From assembly GCA_000309945.1 (NCBI GenBank), contig CM001633.1, positions 5,434,043-5,498,042 of the forward strand: DNA of 64,000 nt, given 5' to 3'. Under the pieces are notes generated by a model, which saw only the letters and a list, made by a program, of their open reading frames with translations, ran no database searches and was not told the DNA's origin. Positions 1 through 8,110 of the stretch are shown piece by piece. Made by a program: the position numbers and the translations under genes. Within the stretch, counting starts at the first letter, position 1. Each line of letters opens with the position of its first letter. Origin of the DNA: Leptolyngbyaceae cyanobacterium JSC-12. Its GTDB lineage: Bacteria; Cyanobacteriota; Cyanobacteriia; Leptolyngbyales; Leptolyngbyaceae.

Positions 1-252
1 GTTCGAGGAACATCCCTGAAGCTGTTGCGATCGCACGAATGCGGAGTAATTACCCGGATTAATTTAATGTGCGATGCAACAGTCCAAAAGCTCAGGCAAC
101 TGGGGCTAATACCAGGACAAACCATTGCCATAGAACAACGATTCCCACAGTTCATTATCCGAACTGGCAGCGATCGCCATGTATTAGATGACATCATGGT
201 GAATGCCATTTATGTCCGAATTGTTGAGCAGTCATCTCTCAAAAGAAATTGA
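1..252 (+). CDS. FeoA-domain protein, 5' end outside window
   Basis: The reading frame is open from the first base, so the true start lies upstream; the TTG at 25 is only an in-frame codon. The visible part ends with the FeoA/SH3-like pattern: KLRQLGLIPGQ, then QRFPQFIIRTG, and a terminal AIYVRIVEQ strand. FeoA domains serve in ferrous iron transport or as small regulatory SH3-like proteins, and such genes occur inside cyanobacterial nif clusters. The next gene, of the NifX family, begins 17 bases after the stop, so it probably belongs to the same transcript. Whether it acts with a FeoB or in nitrogenase iron supply cannot be told from this window. Confidence 0.8.
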   Translation, partial: VRGTSLKLLRSHECGVITRINLMCDATVQKLRQLGLIPGQTIAIEQRFPQFIIRTGSDRHVLDDIMVNAIYVRIVEQSSLKRN

Positions 253-268
253 TTGGGGAGAAATCACC

Positions 269-1000
269 ATGCCTGAACAGCCCATTTCTAATGAAGTTGC
301 TTTAAGAATTGCTCTCGCCTCAAGATTATTCCCTGAATACTCCATTGCTGATTTTATTGAAGCACTACAGACTTACTTGGGAAGTACATTGGATGAAATC
401 AGCCTGAGTAAAATTACTGTGACTAATTTGAAAACTGCTCTTGGACATACTTATGAGGTGGATGGTGAAGAGCATGGTGAAGATGCAGATGCATCAGATA
501 TTGCTATTTTGAAAAAAGCAGTTAGAATTTTATGGGGAGAGATAGATGCCATCGAACAGTTAGCCGCAATTGAAACTTATCAAGAGGGTGATATGCCTCA
601 TTCAATTCGGGTAGCAGTTGCCTCTAACAATGGCGAAAAGCTAGATGGGCATTTTGGTTCTTGCTTGCGCTATCTCATCTATCAGCTGTCTACAGAAGAG
701 ATGCGACTGATTGATATTCGCTCTGCGATCGAAGCTGATTTATCAGACGATAAGAATGCCTTTCGTGTAGGGCTGATTCGGGATTGTTCGGTCGTTTATA
801 TCGTAGCCGTCGGTGGTCCAGCAGCAGCAAAAATTGTGCAAGCGGGTATCTATCCCATCAAGAAAGAACAGGGAGGTCCCGCAAGAGACCTATTGCAGGA
901 ACTACAACACGCAATGGCAACCTCTCCCCCGCCCTGGTTAGCCAAGATTTTGGGAGTGGCGGCAGGCGATCGCGTCAAAAACTATAAAGCTCTCGTCTAA
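269..1000 (+). CDS. NifX/NafY-type dinitrogenase iron-molybdenum cofactor protein
   Basis: A 243-residue protein. The C-terminal half (from about residue 110) has the dinitrogenase FeMo-cofactor-binding fold: IRVAVASNNGEKLDGHFGSC, then a beta-alpha core with VVYIVAVGGPAAAKIVQAGIYP. The N-terminal 100 residues are helical and resemble the extra domain of NafY/NifX-like proteins. Such proteins bind or shuttle FeMo-co precursors. An upstream in-frame ATG at 203 would overlap the FeoA gene, whereas the ATG at 269 is preceded by GGGGAG, so I chose 269. The neighbours (FeoA, FdxB, CnfR) support a role in nitrogen fixation. Family is confident; the exact subfamily is not. Confidence 0.85.
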   Translation: MPEQPISNEVALRIALASRLFPEYSIADFIEALQTYLGSTLDEISLSKITVTNLKTALGHTYEVDGEEHGEDADASDIAILKKAVRILWGEIDAIEQLAAIETYQEGDMPHSIRVAVASNNGEKLDGHFGSCLRYLIYQLSTEEMRLIDIRSAIEADLSDDKNAFRVGLIRDCSVVYIVAVGGPAAAKIVQAGIYPIKKEQGGPARDLLQELQHAMATSPPPWLAKILGVAAGDRVKNYKALV

Positions 1001-1119
1001 AAAGCTCTCGCCTAACTAACCCTAAAGTTCAAAGTTTTCCTAACCCTGACGGTTGTCCTTAGTTTAAATCCAACTGCCTCGATTGGCAGCATCTTGAGAG
1101 TTTCACGAAGGAGGAAATT

Positions 1120-1722
1120 ATGAAAGCTCAAGATATTATGACTCAAGAAGTGGCTACGATTCGCGGTTCTGCAACGGTTGCAGAAGCTGTTAAGCTGATG
1201 AAACTCAAAAACTTGCGATCGCTCGTAGTAGATCGTCGGTATGACGAAGACGCTTACGGTTTAGTCACAGAAGAAGACATTACCAACAAAGTGGTTGCCT
1301 TTGGCAAAGACCCAAACCAGTTGAAAGTTTACGAAGTCATGACCAAACCCTGTGTGGTGGTAAATCCAGACTTAGCCGTTGAATATGTAGCACGCTTATT
1401 TGCCTTAACTGGCGTTGATCGGGCACCCGTGATTCGCGGTGATTTGCTCGGCATCATTTCCGTGACAGACATCTTGCTTAAGAGTGACTTCTTGAGCAAT
1501 CCCCGACTGGCAGTGCTGGAACGTGCTCTAGCTGAAGCAAAAGCGGCTGCTCAGGCAATCGCCCAGGAACAAGGTGAAGCTTCTGAAGCGTTTGCCCGTG
1601 CTCAAGAAAAAGTTGAGGAGTTAGAAGCAGAAGCGGCCCATCTAAGTTCTGGCGTCACGCCTAACCCCATCGTTGCCCAACCCAACCTGACATTGACTGC
1701 ACCTGAAACAGTAGGTGTATAA
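1120..1722 (+). CDS. CBS-domain pair protein
   Basis: A 200-residue protein with two CBS motifs: residues 1-55 (begins MKAQDIMTQEVATIRG, with GLVTEEDITNKV) and residues 65-125 (VYEVMTKPCVVVNPD, with GIISVTDIL). The tail (130-200) is alanine- and glutamate-rich and looks coiled-coil. CBS pairs usually bind adenosyl ligands and signal energy state; no catalytic domain is attached here. A strong Shine-Dalgarno AAGGAGG sits 7-8 bases before the ATG. It lies 120 bases after the NifX-type gene and 85 before fdxB in the same direction, so it is likely part of the nif transcription unit. Function within nitrogen fixation is unknown to me. Confidence 0.85.
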   Translation: MKAQDIMTQEVATIRGSATVAEAVKLMKLKNLRSLVVDRRYDEDAYGLVTEEDITNKVVAFGKDPNQLKVYEVMTKPCVVVNPDLAVEYVARLFALTGVDRAPVIRGDLLGIISVTDILLKSDFLSNPRLAVLERALAEAKAAAQAIAQEQGEASEAFARAQEKVEELEAEAAHLSSGVTPNPIVAQPNLTLTAPETVGV

Positions 1723-1807
1723 CCTGTTGGCTCTCCTGGAAGTCTTTGTCTAAATACGTTTTCTGGGAGAGCCGCCCACATCCTTCATTGAGTTATAGGA
1801 CACAACC

Positions 1808-2104
1808 ATGACTACCCTTACAGGACTCACCTTCGGCGGCAAAGTTTGGACTCCTAGATTTTTGCAAGCAATTGATATCACCCGTTGCATTGGCTGTGGA
1901 CGCTGCTTAAAAAGCTGTGGACGGGGCGTGATGGAGTTACGTGCCTTAAACGAAAATGGCGAATTTGTCGAAGACGAAGAAGACGATGAAATCGAACGCA
2001 AGGTAATGACGATCGCCAATGCCGATAATTGTGTAGGTTGTGAAGCCTGTGCTAGAGTTTGTCCTAAAAACTGTCAAACCCATGTTGAGTTGGCGCTTGC
2101 TTGA
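1808..2104 (+). CDS. fdxB: nif-specific ferredoxin III (2x[4Fe-4S])
   Basis: A 98-residue ferredoxin with two cluster motifs: [13 protein letters not shown] at about residues 27-39 and [15 protein letters not shown] at about 75-89, separated by an acidic insertion ([12 protein letters not shown]). The N-terminus [15 protein letters not shown] and this layout are typical of the nif-associated ferredoxin III family, FdxB. It would carry electrons for nitrogenase or for FeMo-co assembly in the cytoplasm. The stop codon overlaps the ATG of the next gene (TGATG), suggesting translational coupling. Confidence 0.92.
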   Translation: MTTLTGLTFGGKVWTPRFLQAIDITRCIGCGRCLKSCGRGVMELRALNENGEFVEDEEDDEIERKVMTIANADNCVGCEACARVCPKNCQTHVELALA

Positions 2105-2736
2105 TGATGAATCATCCTACTACGGCTCATAGTTCTGAAAATCACTGGGACACTTACTACCGGGCTGTAGAAGGTCGCCCACCCCGCGAAACCCTACTCA
2201 AAGCCCTAGCAAACTTTGAAGCAGAATCAGTGCCTATGAGTCCACGCTTGGCAGTTGATTTGGGGTGTGGTGATGGGCGCGACACGGTTGAGTTGTTGCG
2301 AAAGGGGTGGCAGGTGTTAGCGATCGACGGAGAACAAAAAGCCTTTGATCGCCTTCTTCGTCGCATAGAGGATGAGCAGCGCGATCGCCTGCAAACGCAA
2401 CTCATGCGATTTGAAGCATTAACCCTGCCATCTGCTGTTGACTTAATTAATGCCAGCTTTTGTCTCTCTTTTTGTCCACCCGAAAATTTTCCCCAGATGT
2501 GGCAAACCATCGTGACCTCGCTCAAAGTCGGAGGTCGGTTCTGTGGGCAGTTGTTTGGCGATCGCGACTCCTGGACAAAGTTTCCCAATCGCACACATCA
2601 CACTCGGCAACAGGTAGAAGCCTTGCTGCAACCCTTTAAGGTGGAATGGTTAGAGGAAGAAGAACATCCAGGCGTCACCGCGATTGGTGAAGAGAAATAC
2701 TGGCATATCTTTCACATCGTTGCCCTCAAACAGTGA
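2104..2736 (+). CDS. SAM-dependent class I methyltransferase
   Basis: A 210-residue protein with the Rossmann methyltransferase motifs: VDLGCGDGRDTVELLRKGW (motif I) at about residues 49-67 and LAIDGEQKAF (motif II), followed by INASFCLSFCPPENFPQMW and a final GGRFCGQLFGDRDSW. It resembles the TehB/thiopurine-type small methyltransferases. The ATG at 2104 overlaps the fdxB stop; a second ATG follows at 2107 and a TTG lies at 2101. It is the last gene of the plus-strand nif-side operon. The substrate is unknown. Confidence 0.8.
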   Translation: MMNHPTTAHSSENHWDTYYRAVEGRPPRETLLKALANFEAESVPMSPRLAVDLGCGDGRDTVELLRKGWQVLAIDGEQKAFDRLLRRIEDEQRDRLQTQLMRFEALTLPSAVDLINASFCLSFCPPENFPQMWQTIVTSLKVGGRFCGQLFGDRDSWTKFPNRTHHTRQQVEALLQPFKVEWLEEEEHPGVTAIGEEKYWHIFHIVALKQ

Positions 2737-2847
2737 GCTAATAGATCAGCCAGATTAACACAGAAGGATAGTGCTTAGCGATCTTTGTTGTCTGCAGTGA
2801 TAATTGGGAAGCTAGCCCTTAGCCCCGACAGCAAATCGCCATCCCAT

Positions 2848-3165
2848 TCATGCTGCGCGGCGTTCGGTGGCTAAAATTTGGGCGATCGCGGCTGGTAAAT
2901 CCTCTAATCCCGTGTCTGATTCTGTAGGTTTAATCGGTGAGCGAAACGTGTAGCTGGGGTCACAGTCTCCCGTATCGTATACTTGCAACACCCACTGATC
3001 CGGCAACCCTTCCACACCAATTTCCACCACATACCAGGTTTCTCCTACCTGGCGCACATTCAACACCGAAAACCAGTCCTGTTCCTCCGGCGGAACCTCC
3101 AGATCAGTCATCAAAAACTCAATAGCAACCTGTCCTGCATCACTAGCGCTTAATTCTGAAATCAT
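2848..3165 (-). CDS. conserved hypothetical protein, last gene of minus-strand operon
   Basis: About 105 residues beginning MISELSASDAG. A longer frame to 3219 exists, but it would overlap the upstream gene, whereas the ATG at 3165 follows a GGAGGGAGGG ribosome site, so I chose it. The sequence is acidic with a beta-rich centre (WFSVLNVRQVGETWYVVEIGVEG, WVLQVYDTGDCDPSYTF), like a small single-domain beta protein. It is the fourth gene of an operon with a TPR-like protein, a cupin and another small protein. I do not recognise a function. Confidence 0.65.
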   Translation of the reverse strand: MISELSASDAGQVAIEFLMTDLEVPPEEQDWFSVLNVRQVGETWYVVEIGVEGLPDQWVLQVYDTGDCDPSYTFRSPIKPTESDTGLEDLPAAIAQILATERRAA

Positions 3166-3184
3166 CCCTCCCTCCGCGTGAAAT

Positions 3185-3436
3185 TTATGATCCTGATGTT
3201 GGTTGAGGATATAAGCCAAGTTCTTGACTTAGTTGCCGCGCCATGTAAATCAAAAACCTGGCAGTGTCTTGATGATCTTGGTGCGCCATCATGGTTGCTA
3301 CTTGCATTAAAGTCTTTACCAACGTCGCATCGAGTAATTCTGGTTGGCTATCCAGTACTTCAGGTTCAGTTCCACTTGGGCACTGAAGCAATTGATCAAT
3401 CAGACTAAAGTATCGGTCTTGAGGATATACTGTCAT
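3185..3436 (-). CDS. small helical cyanobacterial hypothetical protein
   Basis: An 83-residue all-helical protein. The stretch YFSLIDQLLQCPSGTEPEVL, then LVKTLMQVATMMAHQ and ARFLIYMARQLSQELGL, resembles a module often found at the N-terminus of cyanobacterial TPR/CHAT proteins; here it stands alone. It lies between the cupin gene and the last gene of the operon. Function unknown. Confidence 0.65.
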   Translation of the reverse strand: MTVYPQDRYFSLIDQLLQCPSGTEPEVLDSQPELLDATLVKTLMQVATMMAHQDHQDTARFLIYMARQLSQELGLYPQPTSGS

Positions 3437-3507
3437 GATGTGTTCTCAGTTGAAAGAGAGGTAATACAAAATAGGGAAGGTTGAAAGTTAATAGCAAATC
3501 TGAAAGG

Positions 3508-4134
3508 CTAGAAATTTTTAGCCGTATGAGTGATTGGATCAAATTCAAATCGTTTAGAATGATGGGTTTCCCCATATAAGCTGAACGTTACTGTTGGTTC
3601 ATCCCCAACCGCTTCTACTGAATGAATCGCATCTGGCGTGAAGCTGATAATGTCTCCTGGTAATATAATGACTTCGGCTGTTGGCTCAACCCGATTAGGG
3701 AACTGCGGATCATCCAATCGCTTCCAAATCGTGTTTTTCTCTTCTCCTTTCAACACAGCAACAATCCCCCAATTGCCGTGATTATGCACAATGGATCGTG
3801 TTCCTGGTAGATACGTCGTGATTTGCACTGTGAGGGGATAACCAATCTCGTCATACAGCATCATTACCCCACTGCCAGTATCGGGATTCGGTTCTGCGTA
3901 TTGTGTTTGAATCCAGTAGGAATTGGTGATCAAACGGCGCACAAGTAACCGTAGCTGAGGGATGCAATCGACTTCAGTGATCGCCGCCTCCAGCACATCT
4001 TCCACTTCTGTGAGAAAGCGGTGAAAGCGGTAAGGAGTACGGAGCAGATCCCATTCTCGTGCTGGTTTGCAAACCTGCCACTGCCCAGCTGCTGTCACCA
4101 GCAAATCGCGATACTTCATTGCAGCGTTGACCAC
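3508..4134 (-). CDS. cupin, cysteine-dioxygenase-like protein
   Basis: A 208-residue protein with an N-terminal helical part and a cupin barrel. The first cupin motif is seen as RSIVHNHGNWGIVAVLKGEE (metal-ligand histidines at HNH and the glutamates after GE), the second as ILPGDIISFTPDAIHSVEAV. This resembles cysteine dioxygenase-type thiol dioxygenases. The GTG at 4134 follows GGAGG located in the end of the upstream gene; an ATG at 4119 is an alternative. It starts 5 bases after the TPR-like gene ends, so the two are coupled. Substrate unknown; a thiol or a small redox compound would fit the nif context, as inference only. Confidence 0.72.
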   Translation of the reverse strand: MVNAAMKYRDLLVTAAGQWQVCKPAREWDLLRTPYRFHRFLTEVEDVLEAAITEVDCIPQLRLLVRRLITNSYWIQTQYAEPNPDTGSGVMMLYDEIGYPLTVQITTYLPGTRSIVHNHGNWGIVAVLKGEEKNTIWKRLDDPQFPNRVEPTAEVIILPGDIISFTPDAIHSVEAVGDEPTVTFSLYGETHHSKRFEFDPITHTAKNF

Positions 4135-4139
4135 AGTGG

Positions 4140-4646
4140 TTATTCCTCCTCGTCATCAGGATGAGTCAAAACATGCAAAACAGTGGTTGCCCCAAATTCT
4201 CGTTTATCATCCAGTTCGCTCACACGACTTGTAATAATAGTTGCTGCATCCAGTTCACCCAGGCGTGCCCGAATCAGCCCAGACGCGGCATAGGCATTTA
4301 AATATAGGCGAATGACAGGCTCATCTTTCCGCTGGCTCAAAATTGGTGCTAGCTCATCCCAATCATCAGGGAATGCTTCTAATGCGCTGATTCGCTCCAA
4401 TACTTGAGTGGCAATTTGTAAGGCAGCCACATCATTGTGCTTATAGAAGAAATAGCGATAGGCAGCAACCAGCACATCTAAGGAATGATGCGCGATCGCT
4501 AATGCCTGATTGATGTAGAACTGAGATTGTGCAGTATCCTCCCACGTATTTGCTGCTGCGACCAACAGATGTTTGACCTCTGCTGGCAACTCATACCAGG
4601 ATAACGTTGGCTCAGGAGTAGGTTTGGGATGAAAGCAAACTTGCAT
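4140..4646 (-). CDS. TPR-like helical protein, first gene of operon
   Basis: A 168-residue protein of paired helices (LPAEVKHLLVAAANTWED, AQSQFYINQALAIAHHSLDVLVAAYRYFFYKHN, ALQIATQVLERISALE, LNAYAASGLIRARLGELDAA) that reads as two to three degenerate tetratricopeptide repeats. It is likely a scaffold protein. It is the promoter-proximal gene of a four-gene minus-strand operon that faces cnfR across a 637-base divergent spacer. Function unknown. Confidence 0.65.
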   Translation of the reverse strand: MQVCFHPKPTPEPTLSWYELPAEVKHLLVAAANTWEDTAQSQFYINQALAIAHHSLDVLVAAYRYFFYKHNDVAALQIATQVLERISALEAFPDDWDELAPILSQRKDEPVIRLYLNAYAASGLIRARLGELDAATIITSRVSELDDKREFGATTVLHVLTHPDDEEE

Positions 4647-5283
4647 GGGCTAGAAAATATATGTTAAGGGATGGACAACGAGTAGAGCGGTTTCTACTAA
4701 TCTATTCTCTGCTTATATCAGATGATTTCTCGGCAATAGCATCAAATTTTTCCCTCAGTTTCACCGACTAATTAAGCTGTACTCAGCTCCTGTAGCTCTT
4801 GTATTACCAACGATTTCAGGAATATAAGAGGGTTCGGCATGAGTATTTTTCTGGTTCAGAAATGAGTTTTTCCGGGAGAGGGGGCTAGTATTTTGCACCA
4901 CTAAAATGAGTGGCTAGATCTCAAGCAGCAGCAATGAGTAACGCTAGCTGACATCATTCTAAACTCAAAAATCAGTATAATAAGTTATGAATTGATAACA
5001 TCTAACTTGTAACAAATAGCACAAAATAGCAGCAAAAATGCTTACATAGAACACTTCAAATATCAATATTAAAAAAATATTTAATCGCTCAGGTTGAACA
5101 AAATAGGTAGGGACTATTACTTATTATTGAACACTAAATACATCCAACTCGAAAACTCGGAGTTTCTTTAAGAAAAACCGCTGGTTTAGGCACGAGTAAG
5201 GATCGATTTACCTTGGTTAAGGCGTATTGATATTCATGTTGAATGGCGACCAGTTAAGTTTGTAATCAACCATTGAAAATTAT
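4647..5283. other. 637-bp divergent intergenic region upstream of cnfR
   Basis: AT-rich DNA between the minus-strand TPR/cupin operon and plus-strand cnfR. It must hold both promoters. I see no open frame of note and no clear terminator. CnfR is known to act on nif promoters, but I could not identify a binding site here with confidence. Confidence 0.5.
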
Positions 5284-6891
5284 ATGGCGTATACCATTAC
5301 AAACCGCTGCACACAGTGTGGAGATTGCGTTCCCCAATGCCCAAAGGATGCAATTAAGCAGGAAGGAGGGGAATATTGGATCGATCCCATGTTATGCGAT
5401 GACTGTAAAGATTACGCCCCTAAGCCGCAATGCGTTACAGTTTGCCCAATCGATTTGCCACCCATGCCCTTGCAAGCAAAGAAAGGGCGTTGCAAAACGG
5501 CTAACCGATCTCATGCCAGCCCTAATCTATTTGCGAATGGCAAAACAAACCCATTTGCATCAGCGATTGTTGTCTGGGAAGCATGTAATGTCTTAGCCCA
5601 GCGACAATCATTGCCGTGGAAGATAGATGAGACAGGACGGCTTTGCTATGAGCGACAGGTAAAAGGCGGACGGGGTACGATCGCTTTTCATCTTGCCGAT
5701 TTACCTACTTCGGAACCTCTCACCATTCTGGATAACAAAGCAGCTCAGGCTGAACTTGCCAGTTGGGATGTGCGGGCAGCCTGTCTCCATTTAATTTATG
5801 CCGCTCATGCTATTGCACTGGAGCAACCCTGGGAACAGGAATTTGTAATCACAGATCAGCAAATTGAACGCTATTTAGGATTAGACAAACGCAAAGACCT
5901 GAATAAACTGGCTAAACTAACTTTAATTAAAGATCTTGCTCAACAGCCTTGCAAATTACAACTGGATATTGATTGGTTTCAACAGGGGCGAGTACAGGCA
6001 TTTTCACTTAAACAAAGTCGTCTCTGGAATCTTTTGGAGGTACAACATCATTTTCAAGAAGATGAGTTAGGCTGTAAACACTTAACTGGACTCACGTTTA
6101 GAATTCAACCTGGTGATTGGTCAAAATATTTTCTCAATCAACGCGGAGCTAAGCAAGGAACTGCTTTTTATCAATACAGCACACTACCTAAATCTCTTCT
6201 TTTAACTATCACGAGTATTTGGCAGCAACATGAGGGAGCATCCCGTATGCTGCTATGGTTATTGTTCAAAACAAAAATGGGGAATGAGCAACGTCTAACG
6301 GTTCCAACCCTGATGCGCATAGCCTATGGCGAGGCAAAACTGTTGCAGGCTGCATCTCGCCGAGAGGAACGTAAACGTTTGCTGCGAACGTTTGAGAGCG
6401 ATCTAGAAGCATTAAATCACTATGGGCTAAAACCGGTTTTTGATCCAGTTACTTATCCACCAGTGATTCAACCACTCTGGGCAAAGTTAGCAGACTTACC
6501 AGACGATGCTGAAGCTGCCCTGGAGTTTTGGATGAAGGATGGTAGTAGCCGCGATCGCCTAACTGATGCTGCGCCACGTGATAAGTGGAATCAATTGATG
6601 CAAGCTCGATTATTATGTTTTGAGTTGCCAGAAGGTTGGGAAACTCAATCTCCTAAAGCAGCCCAAAAGAAGTTCCGGAAGGCTCAACGGAGAGATGCCT
6701 CTCATGCGCGATCGCCGCTTTCAAGAGAGCAAATCATTGCAGCCAGAAAAAGCTTGCAGTTAAGCCAGAGAGATTTAGCAAACCATGTAGGTAAAAGCCA
6801 GAGTTGGGTTCGCGATATCGAAAGCGGTCGTCTTCAGGTAAGTTTTAAGGATCAACAAATTCTCTTAAAAGTGTTGGGTGTAAATTTGTGA
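5284..6891 (+). CDS. cnfR: CnfR/PatB-type nif transcription activator
   Basis: A 535-residue protein. The N-terminus is a two-cluster ferredoxin domain: CTQCGDCVPQCPKDAI at about residues 9-24 and CDDCKDYAPKPQCVTVCPID at about 38-57. The C-terminus (about 480-535) is an XRE-type helix-turn-helix: IIAARKSLQLSQRDLANHVG, then SQSWVRDIESGR. The middle is a long cyanobacteria-specific region. This arrangement is that of CnfR (Leptolyngbya boryana) and PatB (Anabaena), which activate nif genes under low oxygen; the iron-sulfur clusters are thought to sense oxygen. It lies alone, downstream of a large intergenic region. Identification rests on domain order and motifs. Confidence 0.9.
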   Translation: MAYTITNRCTQCGDCVPQCPKDAIKQEGGEYWIDPMLCDDCKDYAPKPQCVTVCPIDLPPMPLQAKKGRCKTANRSHASPNLFANGKTNPFASAIVVWEACNVLAQRQSLPWKIDETGRLCYERQVKGGRGTIAFHLADLPTSEPLTILDNKAAQAELASWDVRAACLHLIYAAHAIALEQPWEQEFVITDQQIERYLGLDKRKDLNKLAKLTLIKDLAQQPCKLQLDIDWFQQGRVQAFSLKQSRLWNLLEVQHHFQEDELGCKHLTGLTFRIQPGDWSKYFLNQRGAKQGTAFYQYSTLPKSLLLTITSIWQQHEGASRMLLWLLFKTKMGNEQRLTVPTLMRIAYGEAKLLQAASRREERKRLLRTFESDLEALNHYGLKPVFDPVTYPPVIQPLWAKLADLPDDAEAALEFWMKDGSSRDRLTDAAPRDKWNQLMQARLLCFELPEGWETQSPKAAQKKFRKAQRRDASHARSPLSREQIIAARKSLQLSQRDLANHVGKSQSWVRDIESGRLQVSFKDQQILLKVLGVNL

Positions 6892-6976
6892 TACAAGCAG
6901 CTAGGATGAACGATTCATGGCACTCAAAATGCAGACGATATGATAGTGATTGCTTTATCTCCTGAATTTTACATGA

Positions 6977-7165
6977 GTGCTGTATTCAGTTGAATGTGAA
7001 AATGTTTTAGCTCATCAGGGAGATGATTATCAGGCGTTAATGAATTGAGGAAAAACTTTTTTGATTCTTTGTGAAGGAAAATCTTCTGATCCCACCCGTT
7101 TTCAAGTGTAAAGATTATCCGATCTTGAAAATCGCTCAGAAACAATCCCAGTCAAAGTTATGTGA
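6977..7165 (+). pseudogene. possible eroded ORF with two in-frame stops, inside a 353-bp spacer
   Basis: The 6892-7244 stretch has no intact gene. One frame reads through protein-like sequence (ECENVLAHQGDDYQALM, then GKTFLILCEGKSSDP, then LSDLENRSETIPVKVM) interrupted by TGA and TAA. It may be a decayed gene at the edge of the nif region, or chance. I do not recognise a family. Confidence 0.25.
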
Positions 7166-7244
7166 ATAGCCATTGTTTGACCTCAAGTTCCAGTAAAATA
7201 ACTACTCCAAATACCTAAATTTTCCATATTACAAATGAGGAGTT

Positions 7245-7532
7245 TTATCGGCTACCGGCACCTGCTGCAATGTGATCTTGAGATTTTGGCGAAACCCCAT
7301 CGGAACCAATCGCTTCTCCTTCCATAAAAGAACGCAACATCCATGCCATTTCTTCATGTTGCTCCATTAATCCAGTCAAAAAATCAGCCGTTCCCTCATC
7401 GTGGAATTCTTCACTGCTTTGATCCACATGTTCTCGCAATGCCCGAATAATTAACTCGTGGTTTTCTTGTATGAATTTTGGGAGTCGTGGCTGATAGTCA
7501 GTTTCGTGAAAAATCTCCAGGCTTACCAGACC
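7245..7532 (-). pseudogene. C-terminal remnant of a Dps ferritin-like protein
   Basis: About 95 codons with no usual start codon upstream of the conserved part: IFHETDYQPRLPKFIQENHE, then LIIRALREHVDQSSEEFHDE and GTADFLTGLMEQHEEMAWML. This matches the last two helices of Dps-family DNA-protection proteins (usually about 150-190 residues), so the N-terminal half with the ferroxidase site is gone. The remnant begins directly after the TAA (7533-7535) of the response-regulator gene and in the same frame, which suggests a deletion joined the two. dps genes are known from the nif region of Leptolyngbya, so this may be a lost nif-linked gene. Confidence 0.7.
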
Positions 7533-7999
7533 TTATTCGGAATAAGGACGAGTTGTTTCATGCGGTTGCAGAGGCAATTCACAGAGCGCCCAGTATTTAT
7601 TCAGAGTTGCCACTACCTCTGCGAAGTTAACAAACGTCACAGGTTTGAGAATGTACCCGGCGACGTTCAGGTTGTAGGCTTCGATGCGATCGCGATCCTG
7701 GTTAGAGGTTGTTAGCACAATTACTGGCGTTGCTTTGAGAATTGGGTCAGCTCGTAGCTCTTGCAAAAACTCCAGTCCACCCATCCGAGGCATATTTAGA
7801 TCGAGCAATATAATTCGGCGGCTGGCGGGAATGGCTAGCATCTCGCTGTTTTGCCCGCGCAGTGCTTCTAGCGCTTCCAGACCATTGCTTACTACGTAGA
7901 GGGGATTAGTGATGTTGTTTTTTTGAATGCCCGGCGGACATTCATAATGTCAACCTCATCATCTTCCACCAAGAGAATATTTATGATCTTGTCGCCCAT
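7533..7999 (-). pseudogene. CheY-like response regulator split by a frameshift (Rcp1-type)
   Basis: The ATG at 7999 opens MGDKIINILLVEDDEVDIMN and then VRRAFKK. After a run of seven A (plus-strand T at 7918-7924) the frame shifts. With eight A it would continue NNITNPLYVVSNGLEALEAL into the remaining frame, which has the receiver-domain phosphoacceptor LLDLNMPRMGGLEFL, the conserved threonine in VIVLTTS and the lysine in GYILKPV, ending ETTRPYSE. A complete single receiver domain of about 155 residues is therefore present in two frames. It is either a real one-base deletion or a sequencing error in the homopolymer. Single-domain regulators of this type usually pair with phytochrome-like kinases; none is adjacent. 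Confidence 0.75.
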
Positions 8000-8110
8000 G
8001 GTATTTGAATTGTCCGAATTTGTTTATTTTTTGTAATATCACCACATAGTGTATTGGAGGCTACTGCCAATATGCCTCAACCAAAAGAATGAGCAGGGCT
8101 GAAAGAGTTC

